Assembly: GCA_963662155.1 (NCBI GenBank)
Contig: OY759275.1
Coordinates: forward strand, 2,380,501 to 2,444,500
Direction of reading: 5' to 3'
From: Lamellibrachia columna
Taxonomy: Eukaryota; Annelida; Polychaeta; Sabellida; Siboglinidae
DNA length: 64,000 bases
The stretch's first letter is position 1. Each line of letters starts with the position of its first letter. Position numbers and translations under genes: made by a program. The notes beneath the pieces are model-generated. The model was not told the origin of the DNA. It did no database searches and saw only the letters and a list, made by a program, of their open reading frames with translations. This document shows, piece after piece, positions 14,101 through 26,200 of this stretch.

Positions 14101-17100
14101 TGTATTGGAGTCTGTTGTCTCATCAAGTGCCATAGATGGATGTGTTGTGTATTGTAGTCTGTTGTCTCATCAAGTGCCATAGATGGATGTGTTGTGTATT
14201 GGAGTCTGTTGCCTCATCAAGTGCCATAGATGGATGTGTTGTGTATTGGAGTATGTTGTCTCATCAAGTGCCATAGATGGATGTGTTGTGTATTGTAGTC
14301 TGTTGTCTCATCAAGTGCCATAGATGGATGTGTTGTGTATTGTAGTCTGTTGTCTCATCAAGTGCCATAGATGGATGTGTTGTGTATTGGAGTCTGTTGT
14401 CTCATCAAGTGCCATAGATGGATGTGTTGTGTATTGTAGTCTGTTGTCTCATCAAGTGCCATAGATGGATGTGTTGTGTATTGTAGTCAGTTGTCTCATC
14501 AAGTGCCATAGATGGATGTGTTGTTTATTGAAGTCTGTTGTCTCATCAAGTGCCATAGATGGATGTGTTGTGTATTGGAGTCTGTTGTCTCATCAAGTGC
14601 CATAGATGGATGTGTTGTGTATTGTAGTCTGTTGTCTCATCAAGTGCCATAGATGGATGTGTTGTGTATTGGAGTCTGTTGTCTCATCAAGTGCCACAGG
14701 TGGATGTGTTGTGTATTGGAGTCTGTTGTCTCATCAAGTGCCACAGGTGGATGTGTTGTGTATTGAAGTATGTTGTCTCATCAAGTGCCACAGGTGGTTG
14801 TGTTGTGTATTGGAGTCTGTTGTCTCATCAAGTGCCACAGGTGGATGTGTTGTGTATTGGAGTCTGCTGTCTCATCAAGTGCCACAGGTGGTTGTGTTGT
14901 GTATTGGAGTCTGTTGTCTTGTCAAGTGCCACAGGTGGATGTGTTGTGTATTGGAGTCTGTTGTCTCATCAAGCACCACAGGTGGATGTGTTGTGTATTG
15001 GAGTCTGTTGTCTCATCAAGTGCCACAGGTGGTTGTGTTGTGTATTGGAGTCTGTTGTCTCATCAAGTGCCACAGGTGGATGTGTTGTGTATTGGAGTCT
15101 GCTGTCTCATCAAGTGCCACAGGTGGTTGTGTTGTGTTTTGGAGTCTGTTGTCTCATCAAGTGCCATAGATGGATGTGTTGTGTATTGGAGTCTGTTGTC
15201 TCATCAAGTGCCACAGGTGGATGTGTTGTGTATTGGAGTCTGTTGTCTCATCAAGTGCCACAGGTGGTTGTGTTGTGTATTGGAGTCTGTTGTCTCATCA
15301 AGTGCCACAGGTGGATGTGTTGTGTATTGGAGTATGCTGTCTCATCAAGTGCCACAGGTGGTTGTGTTGTGTATTGGAGTCTGTTGTCTTGTCAAGTGCC
15401 ACAGGTGGATGTGTTGTGTATTGGAGTCTGTTGTCTCATCAAGCACCACAGGTGGATGTGTTGTGTATTGGAGTCTGTTGTCTCATCAAGTGCCACAGGT
15501 GGTTGTGTTGTGTATTGGAGTCTGTTGTCTCATCAAGTGCCACAGGTGGATGTGTTGTGTATTGGAGTCTGCTGTCTCATCAAGTGCCACAGGTGGTTGT
15601 GTTGTGTTTTGGAGTCTGTTGTCTCATCAAGTGCCATAGATGGATGTGTTGTGTATTGGAGTCTGTTGTCTCGTCAAGTGCCACAGGTGGATGTGTTGTG
15701 TATTGGAGTCTGCTGTCTCATCAAGTGCCACAGGTGGTTGTGTTGTGTATTGGAGTCTGTTGTCTCATCAAGTGTCACAGGTGGTTGTGTTGTGTATTGG
15801 AGTCTGTTGTCTCATCAAGTGCCACAGGTGGATGTGTTGTGTATTGGAGTCTGCTGTCTCATCAAGTGCAACAGGTGGTTGTGTTGTGTATTGGAGTCTG
15901 TTGTCTCATCAAGTGCAACAGGTGGTTGTGTTGTGTATTGGAGTCTTGTCTCATCAAGTGCCACAGGTGGTTGTGTTGTGTATTGGAGTCTGTTGTCTCA
16001 TCAAGTGCCACAGGTGGATGTGTTGTGTATTGGAGTCTGCTGTCTCATCAAGTGCCATAGATGGATGTGTTGTGTATTGGAGTCTGTTGTCTCATCAAGT
16101 GCCATAGATGGATGTGTTGTGTATTGTAGTCTGTTGTCTCATCAAGTGCCATAGATGGATGTGTTGTGTATTGGAGTCTGTTGCCTCATCAAGTGCCATA
16201 GATGGATGTGTTGTGTATTGGAGTATGTTGTCTCATCAAGTGCCATAGATGGATGTGTTGTGTATTGTAGTCTGTTGTCTCATCAAGTGCCATAGATGGA
16301 TGTGTTGTGTATTGGAGTCTGTTGTCTCATCAAGTGCCATAGATGGATGTGTTGTGTATTGTAGTCTGTTGTCTCATCAAGTGCCATAGATGGATGTGTT
16401 GTGTATTGGAGTCTGTTGCCTCATCAAGTGCCATAGATGGATGTGTTGTGTATTGGAGTATGTTGTCTCATCAAGTGCCATAGATGGATGTGTTGTGTAT
16501 TGTAGTCTGTTGTCTCATCAAGTGCCATAGATGGATGTGTTGTGTATTGTAGTCTGTTGTCTCATCAAGTGCCATAGATGGATGTGTTGTGTATTGGAGT
16601 CTGTTGTCTCATCAAGTGCCATAGATGGATGTGTTGTGTATTGTAGTCTGTTGTCTCATCAAGTGCCATAGATGGATGTGTTGTGTATTGTAGTCAGTTG
16701 TCTCATCAAGTGCCATAGATGGATGTGTTGTTTATTGAAGTCTGTTGTCTCATCAAGTGCCATAGATGGATGTGTTGTGTATTGGAGTCTGTTGTCTCAT
16801 CAAGTGCCATAGATGGATGTGTTGTGTATTGTAGTCTGTTGTCTCATCAAGTGCCATAGATGGATGTGTTGTGTATTGGAGTCTGTTGTCTCATCAAGTG
16901 CCACAGGTGGATGTGTTGTGTATTGGAGTCTGTTGTCTCATCAAGTGCCACAGGTGGATGTGTTGTGTATTGAAGTATGTTGTCTCATCAAGTGCCACAG
17001 GTGGTTGTGTTGTGTATTGGAGTCTGTTGTCTCATCAAGTGCCACAGGTGGATGTGTTGTGTATTGGAGTCTGCTGTCTCATCAAGTGCCACAGGTGGTT

Positions 17101-18059
17101 GTGTTGTGTATTGGAGTCTGTTGTCTTGTCAAGTGCCACAGGTGGATGTGTTGTGTATTGGAGTCTGTTGTCTCATCAAGCACCACAGGTGGATGTGTTG
17201 TGTATTGGAGTCTGTTGTCTCATCAAGTGCCACAGGTGGTTGTGTTGTGTATTGGAGTCTGTTGTCTCATCAAGTGCCACAGGTGGATGTGTTGTGTATT
17301 GGAGTCTGCTGTCTCATCAAGTGCCACAGGTGGTTGTGTTGTGTTTTGGAGTCTGTTGTCTCATCAAGTGCCATAGATGGATGTGTTGTGTATTGGAGTC
17401 TGTTGTCTCATCAAGTGCCACAGGTGGATGTGTTGTGTATTGGAGTCTGTTGTCTCGTCAAGTGCCACAGGTGGTTGTGTTGTGTATTGGAGTTTGTTGT
17501 CTCATCAAGTGTCACAGGTGGTTGTGTTGTGTATTGGAGTCTGTTGTCTCATCAAGTGCCATATATGGATGTGTTGTGTATTGGAGTCTGTTGTCTCATC
17601 AAGTGCCACAAGTGGATGTGTTGTGTATTGGAGTCTGTTGTCTCGTCAAGTGCCACAGGTGGTTGTGTTGTGTATTGGAGTCTGTTGTCTCATCAAGTGC
17701 AACAGGTGGTTGTGTTGTGTATTGGAGTCTGTTGTCTCATCAAGTGCAACAGGTGGTTGTGTTGTGTATTGGAGTATGTTGTCTCATCAAGTGCCACAGG
17801 TGGTTGTGTTGTGTATTGGAGTCTGCTGTCTCATCAAGTGCCACAGGTGGTTGTGTTGTGTATTGGAGTCTGTTGTCTCATCAAGTGCCATATATGGATG
17901 TGTTGTGTATTGGAGTCTGTTGTCTCATCAAGTGTCACAGGTGGATGTATTGTGTATTGGAGTCTGTTGTATCATCAAGTGCCATAGTTGGATGTGTTGT
18001 GTATTGGAGTCTGTTGTCTCATCAAGCGCCACAGGTGGATGTGTTGTGTATTGGAGTCT
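5191..18059. repeat. Giant 47-bp minisatellite, about 274 copies, 12.9 kb
   Basis: A continuous array of units of the form TGTTGTCTCATCAAGTGCC-ACAGGTGGATGTG-TTGTGTATTGGAGTC. Two main unit classes alternate in blocks: one with CACAGGTGG and one with CATAGATGG. The CATAGATGG blocks lie near 7.09-7.9, 9.38-10.2, 11.35-12.2, 13.85-14.7 and 16.05-16.9 kb. A single 45-bp unit (GGAGTCTTGTCTC, 2 bp shorter) occurs once in each of five blocks. Many long plus-strand ORFs, up to 578 codons, arise because the CACAGGTGG-class units rarely contain stops. There is no start context, codon bias or domain that would make them genes. Confidence 0.98.
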
Positions 18060-18320
18060 TCTGCACTTTGCTTAATTTTAGTAGAGAAGGAAAGACTATT
18101 ACTGTGGTTGGTAAATGGCAATGCCCTTTAATTTGCATTATAGTAAATGGTTGTATCCCGACAATGGGCACTGACGGCGACTCAACTAGATAGCCAAGGC
18201 AATTCACCTTACATAGCGTAGCAGAATAAAACATCTGTTCATGGGGATTGCCATTGATTAATTAGTTATGCGAAATAAATGTGGGCCCAGAAATCACCCA
18301 ACAAACCCCACACAAAGTGC

Positions 18321-18800
18321 AGCAGACTCCAACAACATGGTTCCTGGGCATGACAGCAGACTCCAACAACATGGTTCCTGGGCATGACAGCAGACTCCAG
18401 CAACATGGTTCCTGGACATGGCAGCAGACTCCAACAACATGGTTCCTGGGCATGGCAGCAGACTCCAACAACATGGTTCCTGGGCATGGCAGTAGACTCC
18501 AACAACATGGTTCCTGGGCATGGCAGCAGACTCCAACAACATGGTTCCTGGACATGACAGCAGACTCCAACAACATGGTTCCTGGGCATGGCAGTAGACT
18601 CCAACAACATGGTTCCTGGGCATGGCAGCAGACTCCAACAACATGGTTCCTGGACATGACAGCAGACTCCAACAACATGGTTCCTGGGCATGGCAGTAGA
18701 CTCCAACAACATGGTTCCTGGGCATGGCAGCAGACTCCAACAACATGGTTCCTGGACATAACAGCAGACTCCAACAACATGGTTCCTGGTCATGACAGCA
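18321..18800. repeat. 34-bp minisatellite, about 14 copies
   Basis: Unit AGCAGACTCCAACAACATGG followed by TTCCTGGGCATGGC, with c/a and g/a variants. Because 34 is not a multiple of three, all three frames are read in turn and both strands show 150-211-codon ORFs. These are artefacts. Confidence 0.95.
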
Positions 18801-18849
18801 GTGATCCTGCTGTATGGCAGATCCTACCTCCTGTGAGTGGTGTGGGCCA

Positions 18850-19118
18850 TCTTTGTATTAAAACCTCAAAAGACACTTTTGGAACAAGAGAGGAAAAAGA
18901 TGAATATGTTGCATGAAATATCATGGTGTATTAAGTGCTGGGTGTTCTCATATAAGACCTTAAAGGATCAATGTAGATTGGACATCAGGAAGCACTCGTT
19001 CTCACAGAGGACAATAAATGAATGGAACAAATTGTCAACAGATTGTGTAACTGCTAGCAGCGTGAATATGTTTAAAAACAAGGTTGACACATATCTCAGG
19101 AGGGCAGGCTATAAGTAG
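18850..19118 (+). pseudogene. Non-LTR retrotransposon RT C-terminal fragment
   Basis: The end of this frame reads DQCRLDIRKHSFSQRTINEW, then NKLSTDC, SVNMFKNKVDTYLRR and a TAG stop. RLDxRKxxFSQRxxNxWN followed by SxNxFKNxxD is the characteristic C-terminus of a large group of CR1/Jockey-type reverse transcriptases. Similarity is clear from about 18940; before that it is weak. The fragment is 5'-truncated and directly follows the 34-bp array. It is followed by a recognisable 3' tail (19119-19235). Confidence 0.75.
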
Positions 19119-19235
19119 ATGAACATTGTTGGACTCTCGATAAGCCAATGGCTTCCTTGTCCACTTGCCATCTGGGCCTTTGGCTTGGATGGCAAATCTT
19201 GTTAAATCTTGTTAAATCTTATGAACTCTTTTAAG
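19119..19235 (+). mobile_element. 3' UTR and tail of the same non-LTR element
   Basis: Non-coding tail after the RT stop, ending in short direct repeats of GTTAAATCTT. Terminal short repeats of this kind are typical of CR1-like 3' ends. The 69 bases at 19145-19213 recur, inverted and without a visible difference, at 19946-20014. Confidence 0.7.
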
Positions 19236-19499
19236 ACAAATACTTTAATAAATAAGACCTTAAGTCAAGACCATTGTTAAAACAAAATACAAAGACATTT
19301 TTTTCCTAGTAAGAGCAGTTTATATTTCTGGAAGTCAAACTGTATCACACGTTGATACATAGGACATTCTGGCCTAGTTGAATTATCAACTAGTTTGGGT
19401 AAAAACAAATGTAAGATATTATCAGCCTCCGCACACACTCTGATAATGCAGAAACCATGTCACATTCTCATAGTGATTGTCATTGATGTAAAAACATGG
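19236..19499. other. Unique spacer
   Basis: No ORF, RNA gene or repeat was recognised here. Confidence 0.4.
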
Positions 19500-21277
19500 T
19501 CATGTACATGTGAGGAAGATAGTGATATTACTGCCAATATAACATGAACCCACAGCAAAGTTACTAATGAGTGACATCGTATTGGTCGTGTACATGTGAG
19601 GAAGATAGTGATATTACTACCAATATAACATGAACCCACAGCAGAGTTACTAATGAGTGACATCGTATTGGTCATGTACATGTGAGGTAGATAGTGATAT
19701 TACTGCCAATATAACATGAACCCATCGCAAAGTTACTAATGAGTGACATCGTATTGGTCATGTACATGTGAGGTAGATAGTGATATTACTGCCAATATAA
19801 CATGAACCCATAGCAAAGTTACTAATGAGTGACATCGTATTGGTCATGTACATGTGAGGTAGATAGTGATACTACTACCAATATAACATGAACCCACAGC
19901 AAAGTTACTAATGAGTGACCTCGTATTGGTGATGTACATGTGAGGAACAAGATTTAACAAGATTTGCCATCCAAGCCAAAGGCCCAGATGGCAAGTGGAC
20001 AAGGAAGCCATTGGAAGATAGTGATATTACTGCCAATATAACATGAACCCACAGCAAAGTTACTAATGAGTGACATCGTATTGGTTATGTACATGTGAGG
20101 TAGATAGTGATATTACTGCCAATATAACACGAACCCACAGCAAAGTTACTAATGAGTGACATCGTATTGGTCATGTACATGTGAGGTAGATAGTGATATT
20201 ACTGCCAATATAACACTAACCCACAGCAAAGTTACTAATGAGTGACATCGTATTGGTCATGTACATGTGAGGTAGATAGTGATACTACTGCCAATATAAC
20301 ATGAACCCACAGCAAAGTTACTAATGAGTGACATCATATTGGTCATGTACATGTGAGGTAGATAGTGATATTACTGCCAATATAACACTAACCAACAGCA
20401 AAGTTACTAATGAGTGACATCGTATTGGTCATGTACATGTGAGGTAGATAGTGATATTACTGCCAACATAACATGAACCCATAGCAAAGTTACTAATGAG
20501 TGACATCGTATTGGTCATGTACATGTGAGGTAGATAGTGATATTACTGCCAATATAACACTAACCCACAGCAAAGTTACTAATGAGTGACATCGTATTGG
20601 TCATGTACATGTGAGGTAGATAGTGATACTACTGCCAATATAACATGAACCCACAGCAAAGTTACTAATGAGTGACATCATATTGGTCATGTACATGTGA
20701 GGTAGATAGTGATATTACTGCCAATATAACACTAACCAACAGCAAAGTTACTAATGAGTGACATCGTATTGGTCATGTACATGTGAGGTAGATAGTGATA
20801 TTACTGCCAACATAACATGAACCCATAGCAAAGTTACTAATGAGTGACATCGTATTGGTCATGTACATGTGAGGTAGATAGTGATATTACTGCCAATATA
20901 ACACTAACCCACAGCAAAGTTACTAATGAGTGACATCGTATTGGTTATGTACATGTGAGGTAGATAGTGATATTACTGCCAATATAACATGAACCCACAG
21001 CAAAGTTACTAATGAGTGACATCATATTGGTCATGTACATGTGAGGTAGATAGTGATATTACTGCCAATATAACACTAACCAACAGCAAAGTTACTAATG
21101 AGTGACATCGTATTGGTTATGTACATGTGAGGTAGATAGTGATATTACTGCCAATATAACACTAACCAACAGCAAAGTTACTAATGAGTGACATCGTATT
21201 GGTTATGTACATGTGAGGTAGATAGTGATATTACTGCCAATATAACATGAACCCACAGCAAAGTTAACATGTGAGGA
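19500..21277. repeat. 86-bp minisatellite, about 20 copies
   Basis: Unit begins TCATGTACATGTGAGGTAGA and contains TTACTGCCAATATAACATG and GTTACTAATGAGTGACATCG. The spacing is 86 bp. Variant units such as CCAACATAACATG recur 344 bp (four units) apart at 20465 and 20809, so part of the array expanded as a four-unit block. The array is interrupted once, at 19946-20014, by a retroelement tail. Confidence 0.96.
19946..20014 (-). mobile_element. 69-bp solo 3' end of a non-LTR element inside the 86-bp array
   Basis: This block breaks a unit between GTGAGG and AAGATAGTG. It is the reverse complement of 19145-19213, base for base as far as I can read (69 of 69). It is therefore an extremely 5'-truncated copy, or a transferred tail, of the element whose RT end lies 0.8 kb to the left. 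Confidence 0.85.
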
Positions 21278-21335
21278 AGGAGAAGGAATTCCACGCACTT
21301 CCTTACAGCCTAATAGCATAGAGAATTAAATGTTG

Positions 21336-21338
<3 letters not shown>

Positions 21339-21389
<51 letters not shown>
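21339..21389. repeat. (AT)n microsatellite
   Basis: About 25 uninterrupted AT dinucleotides. Confidence 0.98.
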
Positions 21390-21391
<2 letters not shown>

Positions 21392-21656
21392 AATCTAACT
21401 AACACAACAAAATACTGCAGTGGGAGAATCGGGCAAAAGGTGATCAGATAAGTAGATAAGTATGCCAGTTCCTGGCCCAATGCTGAAGGGGGTATATCCC
21501 AGTCAGTCATGAGTGGCAGCCCCTATTCAGAAGTGTGATGTTATCTTGAGTTGATGGAGAGATGTCCAAGCAAGTGAGACATAAAATAAAAATAAAATAA
21601 ATATATTGGGAAGTGGTGATTGGAGAGAAATCCAGACCACAGAACAATGGACCTTA
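21390..21656. other. Unique spacer
   Basis: Contains only a short A-rich AAAATAAAAATAAAATAAAT run. No gene is seen. Confidence 0.4.
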
Positions 21657-22400
21657 TCCCTGGCCCCTGATGCTGATGTACAGGGAGAAAGCAGCCACTG
21701 GGCAGTCCATGGCCCCTCATGCTGATGTACAGGGAGAGAGCAGTCTCTGGCCCCTTGTGCTGATGTACCAAGGGAGAGCAGCCACTGGGCAGTCCCTGGC
21801 CCCTCATGCTGATGTACTGGGAGAGAGCAGCCACTGGCCATTCCCTGGCCACTCGTGCTGGTGTACAGGGAGAGAGCAGCCTCTGGGCAGTCTCTGGCCC
21901 CTCATGCTGATGTACTGGGGGAGAGCAGCCACTGAGCAGTCCCTGGCCCCTCATGCTGACGTACTGGGGGAGAGCAGCCACTGGGCAGTCTCTGGCCCCT
22001 CATGTTGATGTACTGGGGGAGAGCAGCCACTGGGCAATCCCTGGCCCCTCGTGCTGATGTACGAGGAGAGAGCAGCCACTGGGCAGTCTCTGGCCCCTCA
22101 TGTTGATGTACTGGGGGAGAGCAGCCACTGGGCAATCCCTGGCCCCTCATGCTGATGTACGAGGAGAGAGCAGCCACTGGGCAGTCCCTGGCCTCTCATG
22201 TTGATGTACTGGAAGAGAATAGCCACTGGGCAGGCCCTGATCCCTCATGCTGATGTACAGGGAGAGGGCAGCCACTGGGCAGTCCCTGGCCCCTCCTGCT
22301 GATGTACAGGGAGAGAGCAGCCACTGGGCAGGCCCTGGCCCCTCATGCTGATGTACCGGGGGAGAGCAGCCACTGGGCAGTCCCTGGCCACTCATGCTGA
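21657..22400. repeat. 49-bp minisatellite, about 15 copies
   Basis: Unit built on CCCTGGCCCCTCATGCTGAT then GTACAGGGAGAGAGCAGCCA. It is more diverged than the other arrays and contains at least one shortened unit (38 bp near 21722-21760). Confidence 0.93.
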
Positions 22401-22690
22401 CAAGCGTTTAATGAGTATGTTATGGTCAATAGTATCAAAAGCAGCAGATAAATTAAGCAAGGTAAGCATGGTAAGCAAGGTAAACAAGGTAAGCGCTGTT
22501 ACTTTACCTTTGTCCACATTTAGAGTGACATCATTGTGTACTTTTAAAAGAGCAGTCAGAATGAAACTGTTTGTAAGCTGATTGTAATACATTAGACATA
22601 CAATTTGACTCAATGTGAGACCTTAGACGGCTACAACTGTTTCCAGTACCTTGAAAATAAAGCTTAGATTGGCACCGAGGAAGGAAACCA
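22392..22690 (-). pseudogene. CR1/L2-like RT fragment with expanded motif A region
   Basis: On the minus strand the pieces ANLSFIFKVLE, SNVLQSAYKQFHS, ALLKVHNDVTLNVDKGKVTA and NLSAAFDTIDHNILIKRL follow the order of RT domains 1 to A in CR1/L2-type elements (SFISKVLE, LQSAYR, HSTETALL, LDLSAAFDTIDH). At least two frameshifts separate the pieces. Just before LSAAFD the expected short LTLLD is lengthened by several short repeats of GGTAAGCA-type sequence (plus strand about 22458-22496), and the usual Asp of motif A reads as Asn. The right edge abuts the DIRS-like recombinase remnant. Confidence 0.75.
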
Positions 22691-22810
22691 AGGCTGTCCT
22701 GGCTATAAGGTCCGAGTGTACTCCTGTAGCTGGGATGTTGACTTAGAATACACATTACGAGTAGAAGGAGCCAAAGATGCAGTGATGAAGCCCCCTGCAC
22801 TACTCACCAA
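22691..22810 (-). pseudogene. DIRS tyrosine recombinase, N-terminal remnant
   Basis: The minus-strand frame reads FITASLAPSTRNVYSK and, after an in-frame TAG, PWFPSSVP. LAPSTRxxY is the usual opening of the SAM-like N-terminal domain of DIRS/Ngaro tyrosine recombinases, followed by FPxS. The catalytic Arg-His-Arg-Tyr core is absent: the sequence changes to a CR1/L2-like RT fragment at about 22690. Confidence 0.6.
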
Positions 22811-22823
22811 GGAAGACATTCTG

Positions 22824-23237
22824 TTAAGCAGTTAAGGTCACAGTTGAGCCAAGGATCCTCCTGGTATGCCTTGTCGCTATGTATCGAGACAGGGCATCAG
22901 TGATAATGTTAGTTTTCCCCGGGGCATGCTTTGATACAAACTTGATGTTGTGTGTCACAGCCAGTACAACTAGGTCCCTAGTCAGGCTCATGATAGTTCT
23001 GTCCTTGGATGTATGGGAGTTAATGATAGTCACAGCACTCATATTAGCACACATAGACAATATGCGTGAGTTAGCAAGAAGGCTGGCTCACAGATGGATG
23101 GCTAGCTCAATGGGTCTTTTAGTACAATGTTTGTAAGTAGCCAAGTGCTGGGGAATGATCCTTGAAACCACCATTGACCAAAAACTGCTGCAGATCCATA
23201 ACTACTGGCATCAGAAAACAAACGTATACATTTAGAA
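22824..23237 (-). pseudogene. DIRS RNase H domain, distal half
   Basis: After the array the minus strand reads CIRLFSDASSYGSAAVFGQW, then IELAIHL, a TGA, ASLLANSRILS, SAVTIINSHTSKDRTIMSL and KFVSKHAPGKTNIITDALSR. This follows the DIRS RNase H pattern (LYTDASGxxGxGAxF, ELFPIxLAxxLWG, VxIIN, KHxPGxxNxxxDxLSR). The first acidic residue (FSDAS) and the last (TDALSR) are present. The middle position usually occupied by Asp in TDNxAVVxIIN reads as Ala here (CANMSAVTIIN). A frameshift near 23115 and a stop also break it. Confidence 0.78.
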
Positions 23238-26200
23238 GATGTCCACGTGTTGGTGAGGCAGAGAGATACACCATTGGAGTTGTCAAGAAACAGCTTCCAT
23301 GCGGCCAAAGATGTCCACGTGTTGGTGAGGCAGAGAGATACACCATTGGAGTTGTCAAGAAACAGCTTCCATGCGGCCAAAGATGTCCATGTGTTGGTGA
23401 GGCAGAGAGATACACCATTGGAGTTGTCAAGAAACAGCTTCCATGCGGCCAAAGATGTCCACGTGTTGGTGAGGCAGAGAGATACACCATTGAAGTTGTC
23501 AAGAAACAGCTTCCATGCGGCCAAAGATGTCCACATGTTGGTGAGGCAGAGAGATGCACCATTGGAGTTGACAAGAAACAGCTTCCATGCGGCCAAAGAG
23601 GTCCACGTGTTGGTGAGGCAGAGAGATACACCATTGGAGTTGTCAAGAAACAGCTTCCATGCGGCCAAAGATGTCCACGTGTTGGTGAGGCAAAGAGATG
23701 CACCATTGGAGTTGACAAGAAACAGCTTCCATGCGGCCAAAGAGGTCCACGTGTTGGTGAGGCAGAGAGATACACCATTGGAGTTGTCAAGAAACAGCTT
23801 CCATGCGGCCAAAGATGTCCACGTGTTGGTGAGGCAGAGAGATACACCATTGGAGTTGTCAAGAAACAGCTTCCATGCGGCCAAAGATGTCCATGTGTTG
23901 GTGAGGCAGAGAGATACACCATTGGAGTTGTCAAGAAACAGCTTCCATGCGGCCAAAGATGTCCACGTGTTGGTGAGGCAGAGAGATACACCATTGGAGT
24001 TGTCAAGAAACAGCTTCCATGCGGCCAAATATGTCCATGTGTTGGTGAGGCAGAGAGATACACCATTGGAGTTGTCAAGAAACAGCTTCCATGCGGTCAA
24101 AGATGTCCATGTGTTGGTGAGGCAGAGAGATACACCATTGGAGTTGTCAAGAAACAGCTTCCATGCGGCCAAAGATGTCCACGTGTTGGTGAGGCAGAGA
24201 GATACACCATTGGAGTTGTCAAGAAACAGCTTCCATGCGGCCAAAGATGTCCACGTGTTGGTGAGGCAGAGAGATACACCATTGGAGTTGTCAAGAAACA
24301 GCTTCCATGCGGCCAAATATGTCCACGTGTTGGTGAGGCAGAGAGATGCACCATTGGAGTTGACAAGAAACAGCTTCCATGCGGCCAAAGAGGTCCACGT
24401 GTTGGTGAGGCAGAGAGATACACCATTGGAGTTGTCAAGAAACAGCTTCCATGCGGCCAAAGATGTCCACGTGTTGGTGAGGCAGAGAGATGCACCATTG
24501 GAGTTGACAAGAAACAGCTTCCATGCGGCCAAAGAGGTCCACGTGTTGGTGAGGCAGAGAGATACACCATTGGAGTTGTCAAGAAACAGCTTCCATGCGG
24601 CCAAAGATGTCCACGTGTTGGTGAGGCAGAGAGATACACCATTGGAGTTGTCAAGAAACAGCTTCCATGCGGCCAAAGATGTCCATGTGTTGGTGAGGCA
24701 GAGAGATACACCATTGGAGTTGTCAAGAAACAGCTTCCATGCGGCCAAAGATGTCCACGTGTTGGTGAGGCAGAGAGATACACCATTGGAGTTGTCAAGA
24801 AACAGCTTCCATGCGGCCAAAGATGTCCATGTGTTGGTGAGGCAGAGAGATACACCATTGGAGTTGTCAAGAAACAGCTTCCATGCGGCCAAAGATGTCC
24901 ATGTGTTGGTGAGGCAGAGAGATACACCATTGGAGTTGTCAAGAAACAGCTTCCATGCGGCCAAAGATGTCCACGTGTTGGTGAGGCAGAGAGATACACC
25001 ATTGGAGTTGTCAAGAAACAGCTTCCATGCGGCCAAAGATGTCCACGTGTTGTTGAGGCAGAGAGATGCACCATTGGAGTTGTCAAGAAACAGCTTCCAT
25101 GCGGCCAAAGATGTCCATGTGTTGGTGAGGCAGAGAGATACACCATTGGAGTTGTCAAGAAACAGCTTCCATGCGGCCAAAGATGTCCATGTGTTGGTGA
25201 GGCAGAGAGATACACCATTGGAGTTGTCAAGAAACAGCTTCCATGCAGCCAAAGATGTCCATGTGTTGGTGAGGCAGAGAGATACACCATTGGAGTTGTC
25301 AAGAAACAGCTTCCATGCGGCCAAAGATGTCCACGTGTTGTTGAGGCAGAGAGATGCACCATTGGAGTTGTCAAGAAACAGCTTCCATGCGGCCAAAGAT
25401 GTCCACGTGTTGGTGAGGCAGAGAGATGCACCATTGGAGTTGTCAAGAAACAGCTTCCATGCGGCCAAAGATGTCCACGTGTTGGTGAGGCAGAGAGATA
25501 CACCATTGGAGTTGTCAAGAAACAGCTTCCATGCGGCCAAAGATGTCCACGTGTTGTTGAGGCAGAGAGATACACCATTGGAGTTGTCAAGAAACAGCTT
25601 CCATGCGGTCAAAGATGTCCATGTGTTGGTGAGGCAGAGAGATACACCATTGGAGTTGTCAAGAAACAGCTTCCATGCGGCCAAAGATGTCCACGTGTTG
25701 GTGAGGCAGAGAGATACACCATTGGAGTTGTCAAGAAACAGCTTCCATGCGGCCAAATATGTCCACGTGTTGGTGAGGCAGAGAGATGCACCATTGGAGT
25801 TGACAAGAAACAGCTTCCATGCGGCCAAAGAGGTCCACGTGTTGGTGAGGCAGAGAGATACACCATTGGAGTTGTCAAGAAACAGCTTCCATGCGGCCAA
25901 AGATGTCCACGTGTTGGTGAGGCAGAGAGATGCACCATTGGAGTTGACAAGAAACAGCTTCCATGCGGCCAAAGAGGTCCACGTGTTGGTGAGGCAGAGA
26001 GATACACCATTGGAGTTGTCAAGAAACAGCTTCCATGCGGCCAAAGATGTCCACGTGTTGGTGAGGCAGAGAGATACACCATTGGAGTTGTCAAGAAACA
26101 GCTTCCATGCGGCCAAAGATGTCCATGTGTTGGTGAGGCAGAGAGATACACCATTGGAGTTGTCAAGAAACAGCTTCCATGCGGCCAAAGATGTCCACGT

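Noticed and set aside
5071..18193. Many plus-strand ORFs of 150-578 codons rich in Cys, Val and Ser
   Set aside because: By-products of the 47-bp array: three overlapping frames show the same peptide, shifted by one unit.
18321..18800. Relationship between the 34-bp and 47-bp units (GACTCCAACAACA versus TGTTGT...GGAGTC)
   Set aside because: Similarity is limited to about a dozen low-complexity bases after inversion.
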